Both the position numbers and the translations under genes were made by a program. Below the pieces are notes generated by a model. The model was not told the origin of the DNA. It worked only from the letters and a program-made list of their open reading frames with translations, and did not search any database. From Hordeum vulgare subsp. vulgare (Eukaryota; Streptophyta; Magnoliopsida; Poales; Poaceae), in assembly GCF_904849725.1 (NCBI RefSeq), contig NC_058518.1, positions 331,164,581-331,228,580 on the forward strand: DNA of 64,000 bases, in the 5' to 3' direction. Every line of letters starts with the position of its first letter. Positions within the stretch are counted from its first letter, which is position 1. This document shows, piece by piece, positions 1 to 11,345 of the stretch.

Positions 1-67
1 CAAAGTGCCTATTTTATTTTTAATAATATCCAACAATTTTCACACAAATCAGGAATATATAGAAACT

Positions 68-439
68 CTATTCATCACCCAGGGTGCAGAATAGTTTATT
101 CTTCACCCGAGATAATCTTACGATCAATTTATAAATAAATTACATTTGAAATACAAATAGTTATATTTATAATTAATCACTACGTAAAATTTGACAAAGG
201 AAAAACAAAAATATAGGTCATAAGACCAAAAAAATTAAATTTATTGTATTTTTTGCACTATTTTTGTATGTTTGTAATTTTACGTGACATAAAATATTCT
301 TACATTGATTATATTTTTTTACGGTCCCATTTTACGTATAAAATAAGTCAAAATTTAGGGAACGTAAAATTACGATGCATTGATGTTAAAATAGAGGGGG
401 GGTGAAGAATAACTATTCCTCACCCAAGGTGACGAATAG
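68..439. mobile_element. MITE-like element with ~40-bp terminal inverted repeats
   Basis: The left end (68-108, CTATTCATCACCC...) and the reverse complement of the right end (about 400-439, CTATTCGTCACC...) match over about 40 bases with a few differences, ending in TTATTCTTCACCC. The interior is AT-rich with no credible ORF. Size (372 bp) and structure fit a non-autonomous DNA transposon. I could not find a convincing target-site duplication, so the superfamily is open (Mutator-like or Mariner-like are both possible). The 67 bases before it are plain AT-rich sequence. Confidence 0.7.
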
Positions 440-452
440 CGCGACCATATAT

Positions 453-712
453 GACAGTTTCATCCATAATACATAATATATTTTTGACAGTTTCATCCAT
501 AATACATAATATATTTTTGACAGTTTCATCCATAATACATAAAATATTTCACACAAATAGCCCCATACTCATAACCATATTAAAATAAGTTTCATCCATA
601 ATACATACATATTATGCAAGTTTCATCCGTACCAAACCATATATTACACTAGTTTCATCCATACATATGAAGTTTCTTATCCAATTACTACAATAGTTTC
701 AATCCAAGCTTC
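453..712. repeat. 33-bp tandem repeat plus dispersed TTTCATCC motifs
   Basis: Three head-to-tail 33-bp units begin at 453, 486 and 519 with GACAGTTTCATCCATAATAC. Degenerate copies of AGTTTCATCC continue at about 590, 609, 650 and 702. The stretch 713-872 is AT-rich and non-coding. Dense short direct repeats are usual near CACTA termini, so this may be the outer part of the CACTA sub-terminal region, but no CACTA terminus is visible here. Confidence 0.75.
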
Positions 713-872
713 CGTGAAGCCATTTTAGAAGAAACCATATTGAATCACTCCATCAATATAATCCAAGCTTCCGTGAAGTGAATGTAATCTGAAAAATGGG
801 AAATAAGTAAGTTAGAAGAAGAAGACTGGATGAAGAGGAGAAGAAATAAGTAAGTTTCATATCCATTTAGCT

Positions 873-1140
873 CCAAAAATACATACTTAGCTAATTTAGC
901 TCCAAGAAGAGGAGAAGAGGAGAAATTAAAAGAAGGAAGAAGAAGAAGAAGAGAAGAATAAGAGAAGGGGAAGGAGGAGAAGAAGGAGAAGGAGAAGGAG
1001 GAGAAGAAGGAGGAGAAGAACTTCCTCCTTCTTCTCCTTCTTCTTCTTCTTCTCTTCTTCTCTTCTTCTTCTTCTTCCTTCTTTTAATTTCTCCTCTTCT
1101 CCTCTTCTTGGAGATAAATTATCTAAGTATGTCTTTTTGG
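873..1140. repeat. Large imperfect palindrome of purine/pyrimidine arms
   Basis: The left arm (873-1020) runs from a TACTTAGCTAATTTAGCTCC-like segment into an almost pure GA tract. The right arm (1021-1140) is its reverse complement and runs from a CTT/TCC tract to GGAGATAAATTATCTAAGTATG. The outer parts of the arms match base for base over about 40 bp; the centre is only approximately paired. ORFs here are low-complexity artefacts. Confidence 0.8.
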
Positions 1141-2112
1141 ACCTAAATGGGCTAATTATTTCATTTTGGAGGAAAACAAGCTAAGTATATAATATTCATG
1201 AGCTAACCAAGGTTCTTATGCCATTTTGAGATTATTATGTCATTTTGGAGCTAAATTAATCATTTTAATGAGCTAACAATGGTTCTTATGATGATTTTTC
1301 CTAACTAAGCTAATTATGTCATTTTGGAGGATAATTAGCTAAGTATATCTTTGTTGGGGAAAATAAGCTGCGTACAAGAAGAAAGAGAAGAAGCAAGAAG
1401 AGAAGAAGAAGGAGAAGAAAAGGAAGAAGGAGGGGGAGGAGGAGGAGAAGGAGAAGGAGATGGAGCAGGAGAAGAAGAAGAAAAGAAGAAGAGAAGAAGA
1501 CGGAGAAGAAGAAGAAGGAGAAGGAGGAGAGAAGGAGAAGCAGGAGAAGAAGGAGAAGGAGCCCTCTTTTCTTCTTTTCTTCTTCCTTCTTCTTCCTTCT
1601 TTTCATTTTTCCTCTTTCTTCTCCTCTTGTCCTCTTCTTCGAGCTAAATTAGCTAGGTATGCCTTTTTGGAGCTAATTATGTCATTTCGAGGATAATTAG
1701 CTAAGTATAGGTCATTTTTTATTAAACAGACCATTTTGGAGCTAACTAAACTAATTATGTCATTTAGGTGGAAGCCTAGTAACTATAGGTCATTTCGGAG
1801 CTAACTTGGGTAAAATAGGTCATTTCGGAGCAAACTATGCTTATTAAGCCATTTTGGATCTAGCTAAGCTAATTACAGGCCATTTAATACCTAAGTTAGG
1901 GGGAATAGGTCATCTTGGAGCTACGTAAGCCTTATTATGTCATTTAGGAGAGAACTTAGCTAACTATAGGTCATTTTTTATTAAATAGGTCATTTTGGAG
2001 CTAACTAAGCTAATTATGTCATTTAGGTGGAAGCCAAGCTAACTATATGTCGTTTTGGAGCTAACTTGTGTTAAATATGTCATTTTGGTGCTAACTATGC
2101 TTATTAAGCCAT
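1141..2112. repeat. CACTA sub-terminal direct repeats
   Basis: Outside the purine array, degenerate units of roughly 40-60 bases recur: GGTCATTTTGGAGCTAAC followed by TAAGCTAATTATGTCATTT and variants, in both the 1141-1370 and 1640-2112 parts. Arrays of short sub-terminal repeats next to the transposase-distal end are characteristic of CACTA (En/Spm) transposons, where TNPA-type proteins bind. The match to the CACTA coding remnants to the right supports this. The terminal CACTA motif itself was not found. Confidence 0.65.
1371..1660. repeat. Second purine-rich/pyrimidine-rich array
   Basis: A run of about 190 bases of GAA/GGA repeats (1371-1563) is followed by about 85 bases of CTT/TCC repeats that end in a copy of the GAGCTAAATTAGCTAGGTATG motif. 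It repeats the architecture of the palindrome at 873-1140. The long Lys/Glu/Arg or Leu/Ser ORFs in this stretch are products of the microsatellite and not genes. Confidence 0.75.
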
Positions 2113-3050
2113 ATTGGACAATTATGCGGTTGTTCAGGCTGCCTGGAGAAGGCTCCACTATAGAAGGGTCGTGGGATGCGTTTCGGGAGATATTCTACAC
2201 CAAACATCTTTTGCAATGTGTCGTTAGCATGATGACACTCTTGTGATCACTTCATTGAAATGAAACTCACAGTCCCCGCCATGTTAATGACTCGCATCGT
2301 CTGAGGGACGTGGCCGGTCTTCTCGCACATAGACTGTACATTTGGTTTCGACAAGTCAAACTTAATAGTTATTAATGAAACGGACATTAAAATGCAAGAT
2401 TTTAAATAATATCAAGAAGAAACTTACCACGAAGAGCTCGTACATGGCCCTCTTAGACGCATCATTCCATGCCCTCTCCGCCTCCACCAATGCAGTCGTC
2501 CTCTCCTCCAGCTCCTTCATCTCCTTATCCTTCTCCGCCAAAAGCGCCTGCATTGCCTCTCTCTCTTTCAGAATAGCAGCTTGCAACACAACTCATTGTT
2601 AGCATTGTAATATATTGGTTCCCACGCACAACATAATGCGAAAAGATAGTTGAGTCCATTAAACTAACCTCGATGGAGAGCTCGACTGGCCGTGGACGAG
2701 GTGTTATCTCAGGACATGAGCTCGTTTGGCGTGCCTTTATGTGCCGGAGAGTGCTAGGACAACGTATAATGCCGTCTCCAATGGCGGTCGAGCCATGGGG
2801 CCTCCCATTGCCAGCTATCATCACCAACTCTGGATCAATAGGCCCCTCGCTCGGGTTAACGTCCTCCCCTTTCCTCACCTTCCCGTGATCTCTTTACTTC
2901 AGAAGCTTGTGGTGGGAGGAGATGTTGGAGAAGTTTTCTGGATGCTCGAGGTCAGACTCAGAGAATGCCTTGACCTTCTTGTATGAGGCAGTATGGGCCA
3001 CCGCATACAGGTCGTACATCTGTGGCACCTCCGTCTTATTGTAACGCGCC

Positions 3051-3053
<3 letters not shown>

Positions 3054-3090
<37 letters not shown>
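3054..3090. repeat. (GA)n microsatellite
   Basis: About 18 uninterrupted GA dinucleotides lie in what is probably an intron of the CACTA ORF1 remnant, just left of the Transposase_24-like segment. Confidence 0.95.
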
Positions 3091-3096
<6 letters not shown>

Positions 3097-4368
3097 TGTA
3101 TTAGTAAAGGGCTCAAGATAGCATTAAGAATGAATTGCATGAGGCATGAAGCAAACCACATACCCTGTTCTCGCCAAATTGGATTAAGTTGACGCTCCCT
3201 TGATGGTGTGGCACACGAACCATTTTGCCACACCTCTCCTTGGTGGTGTTGTGGCTGGCCTCCCACGTTTCGGAGCACCACCAATCCACCAAGGCCTCCC
3301 AACAATCCATCTTATCCACACACCATCTCGGGGGCACCTAAGTTAATAAAGAGAAATTTGAGCGTAAAGCGTAAGAATCAAATCAAGGAAACTAACTATA
3401 AGGCCTCAATAATATGTAATTACCTTCATGTAATGCTCCTTCTCCATCTTAGTATCGTGGCACTTTGCCTTGTCCTACCTAATATGCCGCAAGGCATAGT
3501 AGTCTCGAACAGCCTACACCCGAGCCTTGTGCCCAATGTTTTGAAGTAGGCGGCGACATTCGGTTTCGATAACCTTTGTCGCGTCCTCCTCGTATCCCTC
3601 CTCACACCTGTAGTAGGTCTACAAACGAGCCAACACCGATTAGTACAATTACTAGCTATGGTTGATTTATAATTGTGTAAAGGAGAAATTGCCCAGAACT
3701 GTCGGATCACCACGTCGGCCCTCGTGTGGCACAAAACACCGTCGATCTCCACCTCCGGCGGGGCCGGGGCACCCAAGTAGTGCTCCTAGGTCATTCCTAC
3801 CTCTCGCTCCTGACCGGGCAACGTAACAAACCTCTGGAAGTTTTGACGACAAAGCACACCAAGGACGTTGTTGGGCTTGCGGACACCCTTGGCAACAATC
3901 CAACCCCTGCAGTATGACAAATTACAGCCAAAACATTTTATATTTGAGAAAACATGAAGGAAAAAGGTTAAATAAGAGTAAATTAACTTACTTGTCCCCA
4001 TTTGGCTTAATCGACCACCTCTGCTCGCGGGTAGCTGGCATGAGCGGGAGCCCAGAACTACCACGCTAGTGGATGGTGGCCCCCTCACCGAGCTCCTCGT
4101 CGCAATCAGCATGGCCACTTGGCTCAGGCTAACCCAGATCAGCCCAGGTATCCCACTGGGTCTCTGGGGACGTACCCTCATCCCTGTTTTGCTCCGGAGT
4201 CGCCTGGAACGAAGCCTCTAGGACACGAGTCTCGTGGGTCGAAGGCTCGTCGACCTGAGGCTCGTGAACCGGAGACCATGTAGCCTCCACCTCAGACGAA
4301 TACACCCTAGAAGTCATGTGCTCAGGTGAATCATCTTGGGGTGGTGGCCAGGAAGGCGTGACAGCCAC

Positions 4369-5931
4369 TGTTGTCCCACAAGCGTATGGGATCCCAGCAG
4401 TTTTCGAGGGTAGAGTATTCAACCCAAATTTATTGATTCGCTCACAAGGGAAAGCTAAAGGATATTCTCTAGTATTAGCAGCTGAGCTTTCAATTCAACC
4501 ACACCTGAAAGATTAGGGTCTGCAAGCAAAGTATCAGTAGCAAGGTAGTATGATAGCAACGGCACCCAAAAAAGCATTGACAATTCCCAGCAATGGCGCC
4601 AGAAAAGCCTTGTTGACGGGATGTTAGTGCCAACAAAGTCTTGCAACAAGTAACAGCGGAGTAGCAAGGAACAGTAGTAGCAGCAGCAAAGTAACAAGTA
4701 ACAGCAGTAGTGACAGCAGCAAAGTGATAGCAGCAGCAAAGTGGCCCAATCCCTCTTGTAGCAAGGGACAAGCCTAGGCAAAGTAACATAGCGAGAACCA
4801 GTAGTAAAAGACTCGTAGGCAGTGGATCGGTGATGGATGAGTGTGACGGATGTGATTCATCATGTAACAGCTATAACACGGAGAGATATGTGGCTAGCTC
4901 CCGTTCGTCAATCTAATGTAGGCATGTATTCCGTATGTAGTCATACGTGCTTAGGGAAAAGAACTTGCATGACATGTATTGTCCATCCCTCCCGTGGCAG
5001 CGGGGTCCTAATGGAAACTACGGGATATCAAGGTTCTCCTTTTAATAAAGAACCGGACCAAAGCATTAACACGCGGTGAATACATGAACTCCTACTATGG
5101 TCATCTCCGGGAGTAGTTCTGGCTATTGTCACTCCGGGGTTGCCGGGTCATAACACATAGTATGTGACTACAACTTGCAAGATAGGATCTAAAACACACA
5201 TATATTGGCGACAACATAATAGGTTCAGATATGAAATCATGGCACTCGGGCCCTAATGACAAGCATTAAGCATAGCCAAGTAGTAGCAACATCAATCTAG
5301 AACATAGTGGATACTAGGGATCAATCCCCGTCAAGAACTAACTCGATTACATGATAGATCTCATCCAAGTCATCACCGTCCAGCAAGCCTACGATCAGAT
5401 TACTCACGAACGATGAAGAGCATCATGGAATTGTCGATGGAGAAAGGTTGATGATGACGATGGCGATGATTTCCCCTCTCCGGAGCCCGAAACGGACTCC
5501 AGATCTGCCCTCGAGATTAAGAACAGGACGTGGTGGCGCCTCCGTATCGCAAAACGTGATGAAACCTTCTCTCTGATTTTTTTCCACGCGAAACGGAAGA
5601 TATAGGACTGAGATTGGGGGCGGTGGTGCCACGTGGGCCCCACAAGCCCCCATGGCGCGGCCATAGGGGGTGGCCGCGGCCCAGGGGCTTGTGGCCCACT
5701 GGCATGCACCCCCACGTGGAACTTTGCGCAGGTATTTTTCTTTTATTCCAGAAAAAATCTCCGTAAATTTTCAGGACGTTGTGAGAACTTTCATTTCTGC
5801 ACAAAAACAACACCACGGCAATTCTGCTGAAAACAGCGTCAGTCCGGGTTAGTTCCATTCAAATCATGCAAATTAGAGTCCAAAACAAGGGCAAAAGAGT
5901 TCGGAAAAGTAGATACGACGGAGACGTATCA
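4369..5931 (-). mobile_element. Solo LTR C (Ty3/gypsy), TSD GCCAC
   Basis: On the minus strand the LTR starts TGATACGTCTCCGTCGTATC (at 5931) and ends ...GGGACAACA (at 4369). The 5-bp duplication GCCAC flanks it exactly (4364-4368 and 5932-5936). The start and body resemble the LTRs of element E, and the last ~200 bp match the end of E's LTR (CTTTCAGGTGTGGTTGAATTG). No internal region remains, so it is a solo LTR from LTR-LTR recombination. It contains a CCACAAGCC/GGCTTGTGG hairpin (5640-5694). Anomalous codings inside it are spurious. It splits an exon of the CACTA ORF1. Confidence 0.88.
4585..4601 (-). other. PBS-like relic inside solo LTR C
   Basis: On the minus strand, TTTTCTGGCGCCATTGCTGG resembles the tRNA-Asp primer-binding site of the neighbouring elements (TGGCGCCGTTGCCGGGGA) with a few changes. 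It lies about 215 bp inside the LTR's 3' boundary, so it cannot be this LTR's own PBS. Element B's LTRs hold a similar relic. Confidence 0.6.
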
Positions 5932-5970
5932 GCCACCGCCCTACCTCTCCCGCGGCCAGGTGTACCTTTA

Positions 5971-6077
5971 GTACAACATAAATACCAAAATGAGTAATAA
6001 AATGTATATAAATACCAACATGAGTACAACATAAATACCAACATGAGTACAACATAAATACCAACATGAGTAATACC
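5971..6077. repeat. Short tandem repeat in CACTA ORF1 intron
   Basis: Units of the form ATAAATACCAACATGAGTACAAC (about 23 bases, some shortened to ATGAGTAATAAAATGTAT) repeat four or five times. The same motif reappears at 23,330-23,400, beyond element A and 3' of the preceding exon. That fits intron sequence of one gene split by A. Confidence 0.7.
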
Positions 6078-6227
6078 TTTAGTACCTCTCGGCTTCGCGG
6101 GAGGTCGACCTCCTCTCACGGGGGCCGCGAGAGTCGAAGAAGCGGCCACTTGATACGTCTCCAATGTATCTATAATTTTTGATGGTTCCATGCTATTATC
6201 TTGTAAAAACTTTGGATGTTTTGTATG

Positions 6228-9200
6228 TGTAACATCCCAAAATTATAAATTTTGGAATGTTTATATAATTATTAGATTGAGAGTTTGTTTGTTTGAGTGA
6301 TTGAAACTGGAGTGGAATTTGAAACTTTTTAAAAAAAATTTGAATGAGAGGGAATAAAATGACTTTCCCATTTTCTTTTGAATTCAAATTCATCCATTTA
6401 AAATTAGTGAGAGAAGATAACATGACTTCTTCAACTATAAAGAATTTGAATGAATGTGGCATTTGATTTTTTTCCTTTGGTTTTTGATTTGAATTTTATT
6501 TTTGGCACAAGATTTCAACCACAATTTTTTTTTCCTGACAATATACTTGCCAAGCAAGAAAGAGAGGAGGTAACATGACACCCCCCCCAAAGAAAGAAAA
6601 GTCAGAAGAAAAATAGTGCCAAAAATTTAAAGACAAAATTTGGATTTTATTGAATTTTTTTAAAAAAAATTATAAAGTTTTTATTTTGTGAAAAATAAAA
6701 TGTTCATGTTGTACGAAATTTTATTCTGAAAATTTTGATATATAATATGCCTATATAAAATATTCTCTTAATTTCGTTTATATTTGTTTTCGCTGTTTAT
6801 TTTGAAAAAAAAAAAGACAATATTCACGAGGAAACACTGTTCATCCGAGCTTGCCTATGGGCTTGCCGAAATTTACTTGGCCCATGGGCATTTGGTCCCT
6901 CCTTTTTTCCTCTTTACGTATATGTTTAGTCCCACACTGCCTAGCTATTGACCTTTAAACCTTCTTTTCACCTATAAATATAGACCCGTAGGAGCATCCA
7001 AAAATCATCTATTTCGGGTTAAATCAATCTTTTGGTTTGACTAGGTTTATTAAATAAAAATATTCTCTTCTCTTCGGCGGGATTTCTCGAAGTCGTCTCC
7101 TTATTGGAATTAATTTTCACTCTCCATTCTAAAGGTATTTCTCTTAGTATTTTTTTTATACTCTCATAGTTTATTATTTCTAGACTAGTATACCTACACT
7201 AGTATATGGTAGAGTAATTAGATATATTAATTAGTCTTCGTATTTCCACATTAGTACTAGAATTCTTTTAGACATGGCACTTTTATTCCGTAAAACAGCT
7301 TGGCCCTGATTTTTCAAATAGCCATAACTTTTTACTCGTTTATCCGAATTAGATGAAACCAACGCCTAGAGTTTCGTCTTGATCCCACCTATCCGGTGAA
7401 CCAATCATATCAACTTTTTGAAATTTTAAAATTTCGAAATTTGTTCACACTGATATTCAAACTTCTTTTGATCACATCTTTTTATCCGTAGCTCCGTTTT
7501 AGATGAATCCAATTGCGTCGGATTCGTATCAAAGTAATCTTTCCATTTGTATCATTAGTTTTAACTTTTCAACTTATAATTTTGATCAAATCAGATTTAT
7601 CTATTAGTGCCCAAAAATGTTCACATCGTTCTAAGCCGATTCAATGTTATATTGAAGTATTTGTATCTTTTGATCCGCTATTTCAAATCTAGTAATTCTT
7701 TTTTTCTACACGCTCATATTGATCTCCTATATCCAGTAGCATCATTAGTTTCGACCTTTGAATCTTACAAATTTGAGCGATTCAAATTTGTATTCGAACA
7801 TTCATTTGATCTTATCTTGCAAATCGTACCACCTTTTAAATTGATTCCTTTTACCCCGAAACACTCATGTCATATATTTTTGTACGTAACCATCGTACTT
7901 CAGTTCAACTTCTCTTGACCTTTTGAATGCAAATTCAATTCATACTTCAATTCGCTATAACTTGTGTTGTAGTGCTCCATTTCAAGAAATTATTTCTACA
8001 AATAAATTCTTATGCCTTATACTATTTGTCAAATAACATTCATGTTTTTCTCCCAATATTTTTTATCATCTCCCATAGTGTATGCAAGTCGAGCTTATAT
8101 AGCGATAGTTGATCATCCTTTGACTCTTTTGAGTTGACCCCTTTCACCTTTCCTTTACAACACACTTAGAACCTATTTTTTATTAAACCTTAGTATGTTG
8201 TTATTTTGCACAAAGACATGTTTTGTTCTTATGTTCTTTTGGTTCTTCCTTTTGGCATGAACGTTTATTGAATTTTATTCGTTTACGATAGATTGCTCGG
8301 AGTGTGGCGAGTAGAATTATCAGGATTTTGAGAGCGACTATCTTCATCAAGTAATACCAGGCAAGTCATTTGATCATGTATCACCTATGTTTTATGCATC
8401 GTAGTTCTACCATCCTATGCCCAATGGCATGCTGAGTAGGTACTTGGAAATTATGGTTACATATTGTAGTATCATGTGGTAGGCACCCAACAACCCCGCT
8501 ACTTGGCCCGGGACGACAAATTTCATATTGCTATGCTTGAGTAGACGGGATTCTGGTTGAGATTTTATCACGAGTGATGCGAGAATAATTTAATAACCAA
8601 GACCGGTTAAGTCAAGATTTTTCAAGACCTCGTGATGCAATGCAACTCTGGGTGAAGGACGGTTGATCGGCTCCCTGAAGAAACCAGTGGATGACCCGGG
8701 ATGCTGGAGACGTGCCATGACATCTTGCGGAAAGCTTCACCCAGGCTCAAAGAGACGATGGATATTTTCAAGATCCAAGGCTTACCTGCACAGCCACAAG
8801 TCATTATGGGCTCTCCCTTGGTTGGACAATGCGGCGACTCTGGACAGGCGGTGCCAGCAGATGTAGAAGAACGGTAGGATTTGGATGGGCACTGACAGGG
8901 ATTCAGAGGGACTCGTTGAAAGACCATGTTTAGATCATCCGATCTTCAAACACCCTGAAGTGCGAGGACATACACGGAGGCGATCAAATCTTGTGGGGAA
9001 CGTGTGCAAAACTCTGCAGAGTACTCAAACCTAATCGATTAGCCGTGTCCACGGTCATGGACAACTTGAGCCAAAGGAACTGAAGTTATCTGAAATTCTC
9101 AACACAAATAATAATATTGATGTGGGTATTATTGACAGCACGGGTACGAGAATTTTTTGGTGGAACCATCTCATTAAACAACCAACAATGTAGTAATATT

Positions 9201-9620
9201 TTGCTTTTAGCCCTCTCTTGTTCTAGGAGAAAACTTTGCTTTCCGCTAAAAACTTACAGCCCCACCTGCCATATATGCATATAGTATAGATGATATTTTT
9301 ACCCCTCTCCTTTGTGACTTGTCGGCATATTCCATATGCTGACCTACACGGCTGCAACGTCTTATGTTGCAGATGCTTTCTTCGACGAGTAAGAGTACGA
9401 TTCAGGGTTACGGTCCGCACTCAACCTGTCGTTGGTGTTATTTGGGACTCCACTCCCTTTTACTGTTTCCGCTGAGATTTTCACGTATATATCAATTTAA
9501 CATTATTTACATGTGATTACACTTTGATATATACATTGAGGTACTGTGTGTGCCAGCATACTGATCCAGGGATGGCACAGATACACAGAGGCTTGACTCG
9601 TTTTGAGTCGGGTCGCTAAA
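6228..9620. mobile_element. Insertion D: 3.4-kb LTR-like element, TSD GTATG
   Basis: The duplication GTATG (6223-6227 and 9621-9625) precisely brackets a 3393-bp insertion in A's 5' LTR. It starts TGTAACATCCCAAAATT, a common plant gypsy LTR start, and ends GGGTCGCTAAA where CA would be expected. No second LTR, PBS, polypurine tract or protein domain is visible. A long solo LTR is therefore the best reading, perhaps of a LARD/Sukkula-like family. A TATA box (TATAAATA, 6973-6980) would give a promoter on the plus strand. ORFs at 7607-8112 carry no recognisable motif. A non-LTR class cannot be excluded because the 3' terminus is not canonical. Confidence 0.6.
7321..7990. repeat. Degenerate ~145-180-bp periodic repeats inside insertion D
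   Basis: Similar phrases recur at about 7321 (ACTTTTTACTCGTTTATCCG), 7481 (TCTTTTTATCCGTAGCTCCG), 7660, 7803 and 7947. Each is followed by a segment rich in TTCAAAT and AATTTTG. Spacing is about 140-180 bp. The units are diverged, so this is an old internal expansion. Confidence 0.45.
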
Positions 9621-11055
9621 GTATGCCTTTTATATCTTTTTGGAGACTAACTTATTAACGCAGTGCCAAGTGCCAGTTCCTGTTTTTTCCGTGTTTTTGA
9701 CCCTTTTCAGTGGAGAATATTAAACGGAGTCCAAATGGAATAAAACTTCCGAAAAGATTTTTTCGGAACACAAGGTACGCAGGGGGCGTGAGAAACAAGG
9801 CAGAGGCCAAAAGCCATCGAGGAACGACAAGGGGGGCGCGCCTAGCAGGCTTGTGGGCCCCCTGTGGCTCGTCTGGCCTACCTCTTCCGCCTATAAATTC
9901 CCGAAAAATCCGAAACTACGCCAGAGATCCACGAAAATACTTTTCCGCCACCGCAAGCTTCTGTATCCGCAAGATCCCATCTGGGGCACGTTCTGGTGCC
10001 CTGTCGGAGGGGGGATTCGGATATGGAGGGCTTCTTCATCAACACCATTGCCTCTCCGATGATGCGTGAGTAGTTCACCATAGAACTTCGGGTCCATAGC
10101 TAGTAGCTAGATGGCTTCTTCTCTCTCTTGGATCTTCAATACAAAGTTCTCCATGATCTTCATGGAGATCTATCCGATGTAATCTTGTTTTGCGGTGTGT
10201 TTTTCAAGATCCAATGAATTGTTGATTTATGATCAGATTATTTATGAATCTTATTTGAGTTTCTTCTGATCTCTTATATGCATGATTTCATATCCTTGCA
10301 ATTCTCTTCGAGTTGTGGGTTTTGTTTGGCCAACTTGATCTATGATTCTTGCAATGGGAGAAGTGCTTGCTTTTGGGTTCATACCGTGCGGTGACCTCAC
10401 CCAGTGACAGAAGGGGTAGCGAGGCACGTATCGTGTTGTTGCCATCAAGGGTAAAAAGATGGGGTCAACATCATTGGTTTGAGTTTATCCCTCTACATCA
10501 TGTCATATTGCTTAAGGCGTTACTCTGTTCGTCATGAAATCAATACACTAGATGCATGGTGGATAGCGGTCGATGTGTGGAGTAATAGTAGTAGCCGCAG
10601 AAAGTATCAGTCTACTTGTCTCGGACGTGATGCCTATATGTATGATCATTCCCTTAGATATCGTCATGAGTTTGGGCAGTTCTATCAATTGCACGAGAGT
10701 AATTTGTTCACCCACCATAATATTTGCTATTTTGAGAGAAGCCTCTAGTGAACACTATGGCCCCCGGGTCTACTTCACATCATATTTTCAGCCTTACACT
10801 TTTACTTCATTGCACTTTCCGCCTTCAGATCTCACTTCGCAATCAATCTTGAAGGGATTGCCAACCCCTTTATAGCGTTGGGTGCAAGCTCGTTTGTGTT
10901 TGCGCAGGTACTCTTGACACTTGGCTTGATTCTCCTACTGGATAGATACCTTGGTTCTCAAACTGAGGGAAATACTTACTGCTACTGTGCTGCATCACCC
11001 TTTCCTCTTCAAGGGAAAAACCAACACAAGCTCAAGAGGTAGCAAGAAGAATTTC

Positions 11056-11073
11056 TGGCGCCGTTGCCGGGGA
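11056..11073 (+). other. Primer-binding site of element A (tRNA-Asp)
   Basis: TGGCGCCGTTGCCGGGGA lies 11 bases after the LTR terminus. It is complementary to the 3' end of plant tRNA-Asp(GUC), which ends in ...CCCCGGCAACGGCGCCA. It fixes the plus-strand orientation of element A. A splice-donor-like AA|GTAAGTG follows at 11,150-11,157. Confidence 0.93.
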
Positions 11074-11345
11074 GGATCAAGTCAAGAATAATCTCCCGTC
11101 AACGTGTCAATTTTTTGCACCGGGGATTATTCTAGGTGAAGCTTATCCAAGTAAGTGTCGCAAACTCATCTCTTGCATTTATTTATTTTTGCCTCTCGTT
11201 TTCCTCTCCCCCACTTCTGAAAAAACAAAAATTTACAAAAATATTTCCCTTTTTCGTTCGCCCTTTCTTTCGCTTGCTTTCTGTTCGCTTGTGTGCTATG
11301 TGCCTTCAATATGCTTGCATCTTCGCTTGCTGAAAATCTATTGAT

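Larger units (their letters stand above)
2360..6145 (-). pseudogene. CACTA ORF1 (Transposase_24 / TNPA-like), broken
   Basis: Several minus-strand exon remnants can be read. At 4,368-4,130 there is an acidic, Pro/Glu/Ser-rich segment. At about 3,337-3,113 the pattern W-x6-W-x5-E-W...HHQGS-x-N resembles the PF03004 (Ptta/En/Spm) core. At about 2,878-2,640 there is a linker. At 2,589-2,430 a coiled coil contains LLAEKDKEMKELEERTTALV. Segments are separated by probable introns and by stops. Solo LTR C interrupts one exon with an exact 5-bp duplication, and element A interrupts another at 6,146. In CACTA elements this protein binds sub-terminal repeats and assists TNP2. Exon borders are not certain. 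Confidence is good for the family and moderate for the limits. Confidence 0.65.
6151..11044 (+). repeat. 5' LTR of element A, split by insertion D
   Basis: The LTR sequence is 6151-6227 plus 9621-11,044 (about 1.5 kb after removing D and one TSD copy). It is colinear with the 3' LTR at 21,662-23,164. A TATA-like CTATAAA lies at 9892-9898. The left arm of the GC hairpin upstream of it has decayed in this copy (the right arm GGCTTGTGG is at 9848-9856). ORFs within it are not genes. Confidence 0.9.

Noticed and set aside
453..712. Regularly spaced repeats resembling a CRISPR array
   Set aside because: Units are directly adjacent with no spacers, AT-rich, and in a plant repeat context.
1319..1696. 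Long Leu/Ser or Glu/Lys/Arg ORFs on both strands
   Set aside because: They are translations of GAA/GGA and CTT/TCC microsatellites, without codon structure or domains.
7607..8112. Two AT-rich ORFs (103 and 61 residues) in insertion D
   Set aside because: No start context, domain or conservation is visible; they lie in LTR-like repeats.
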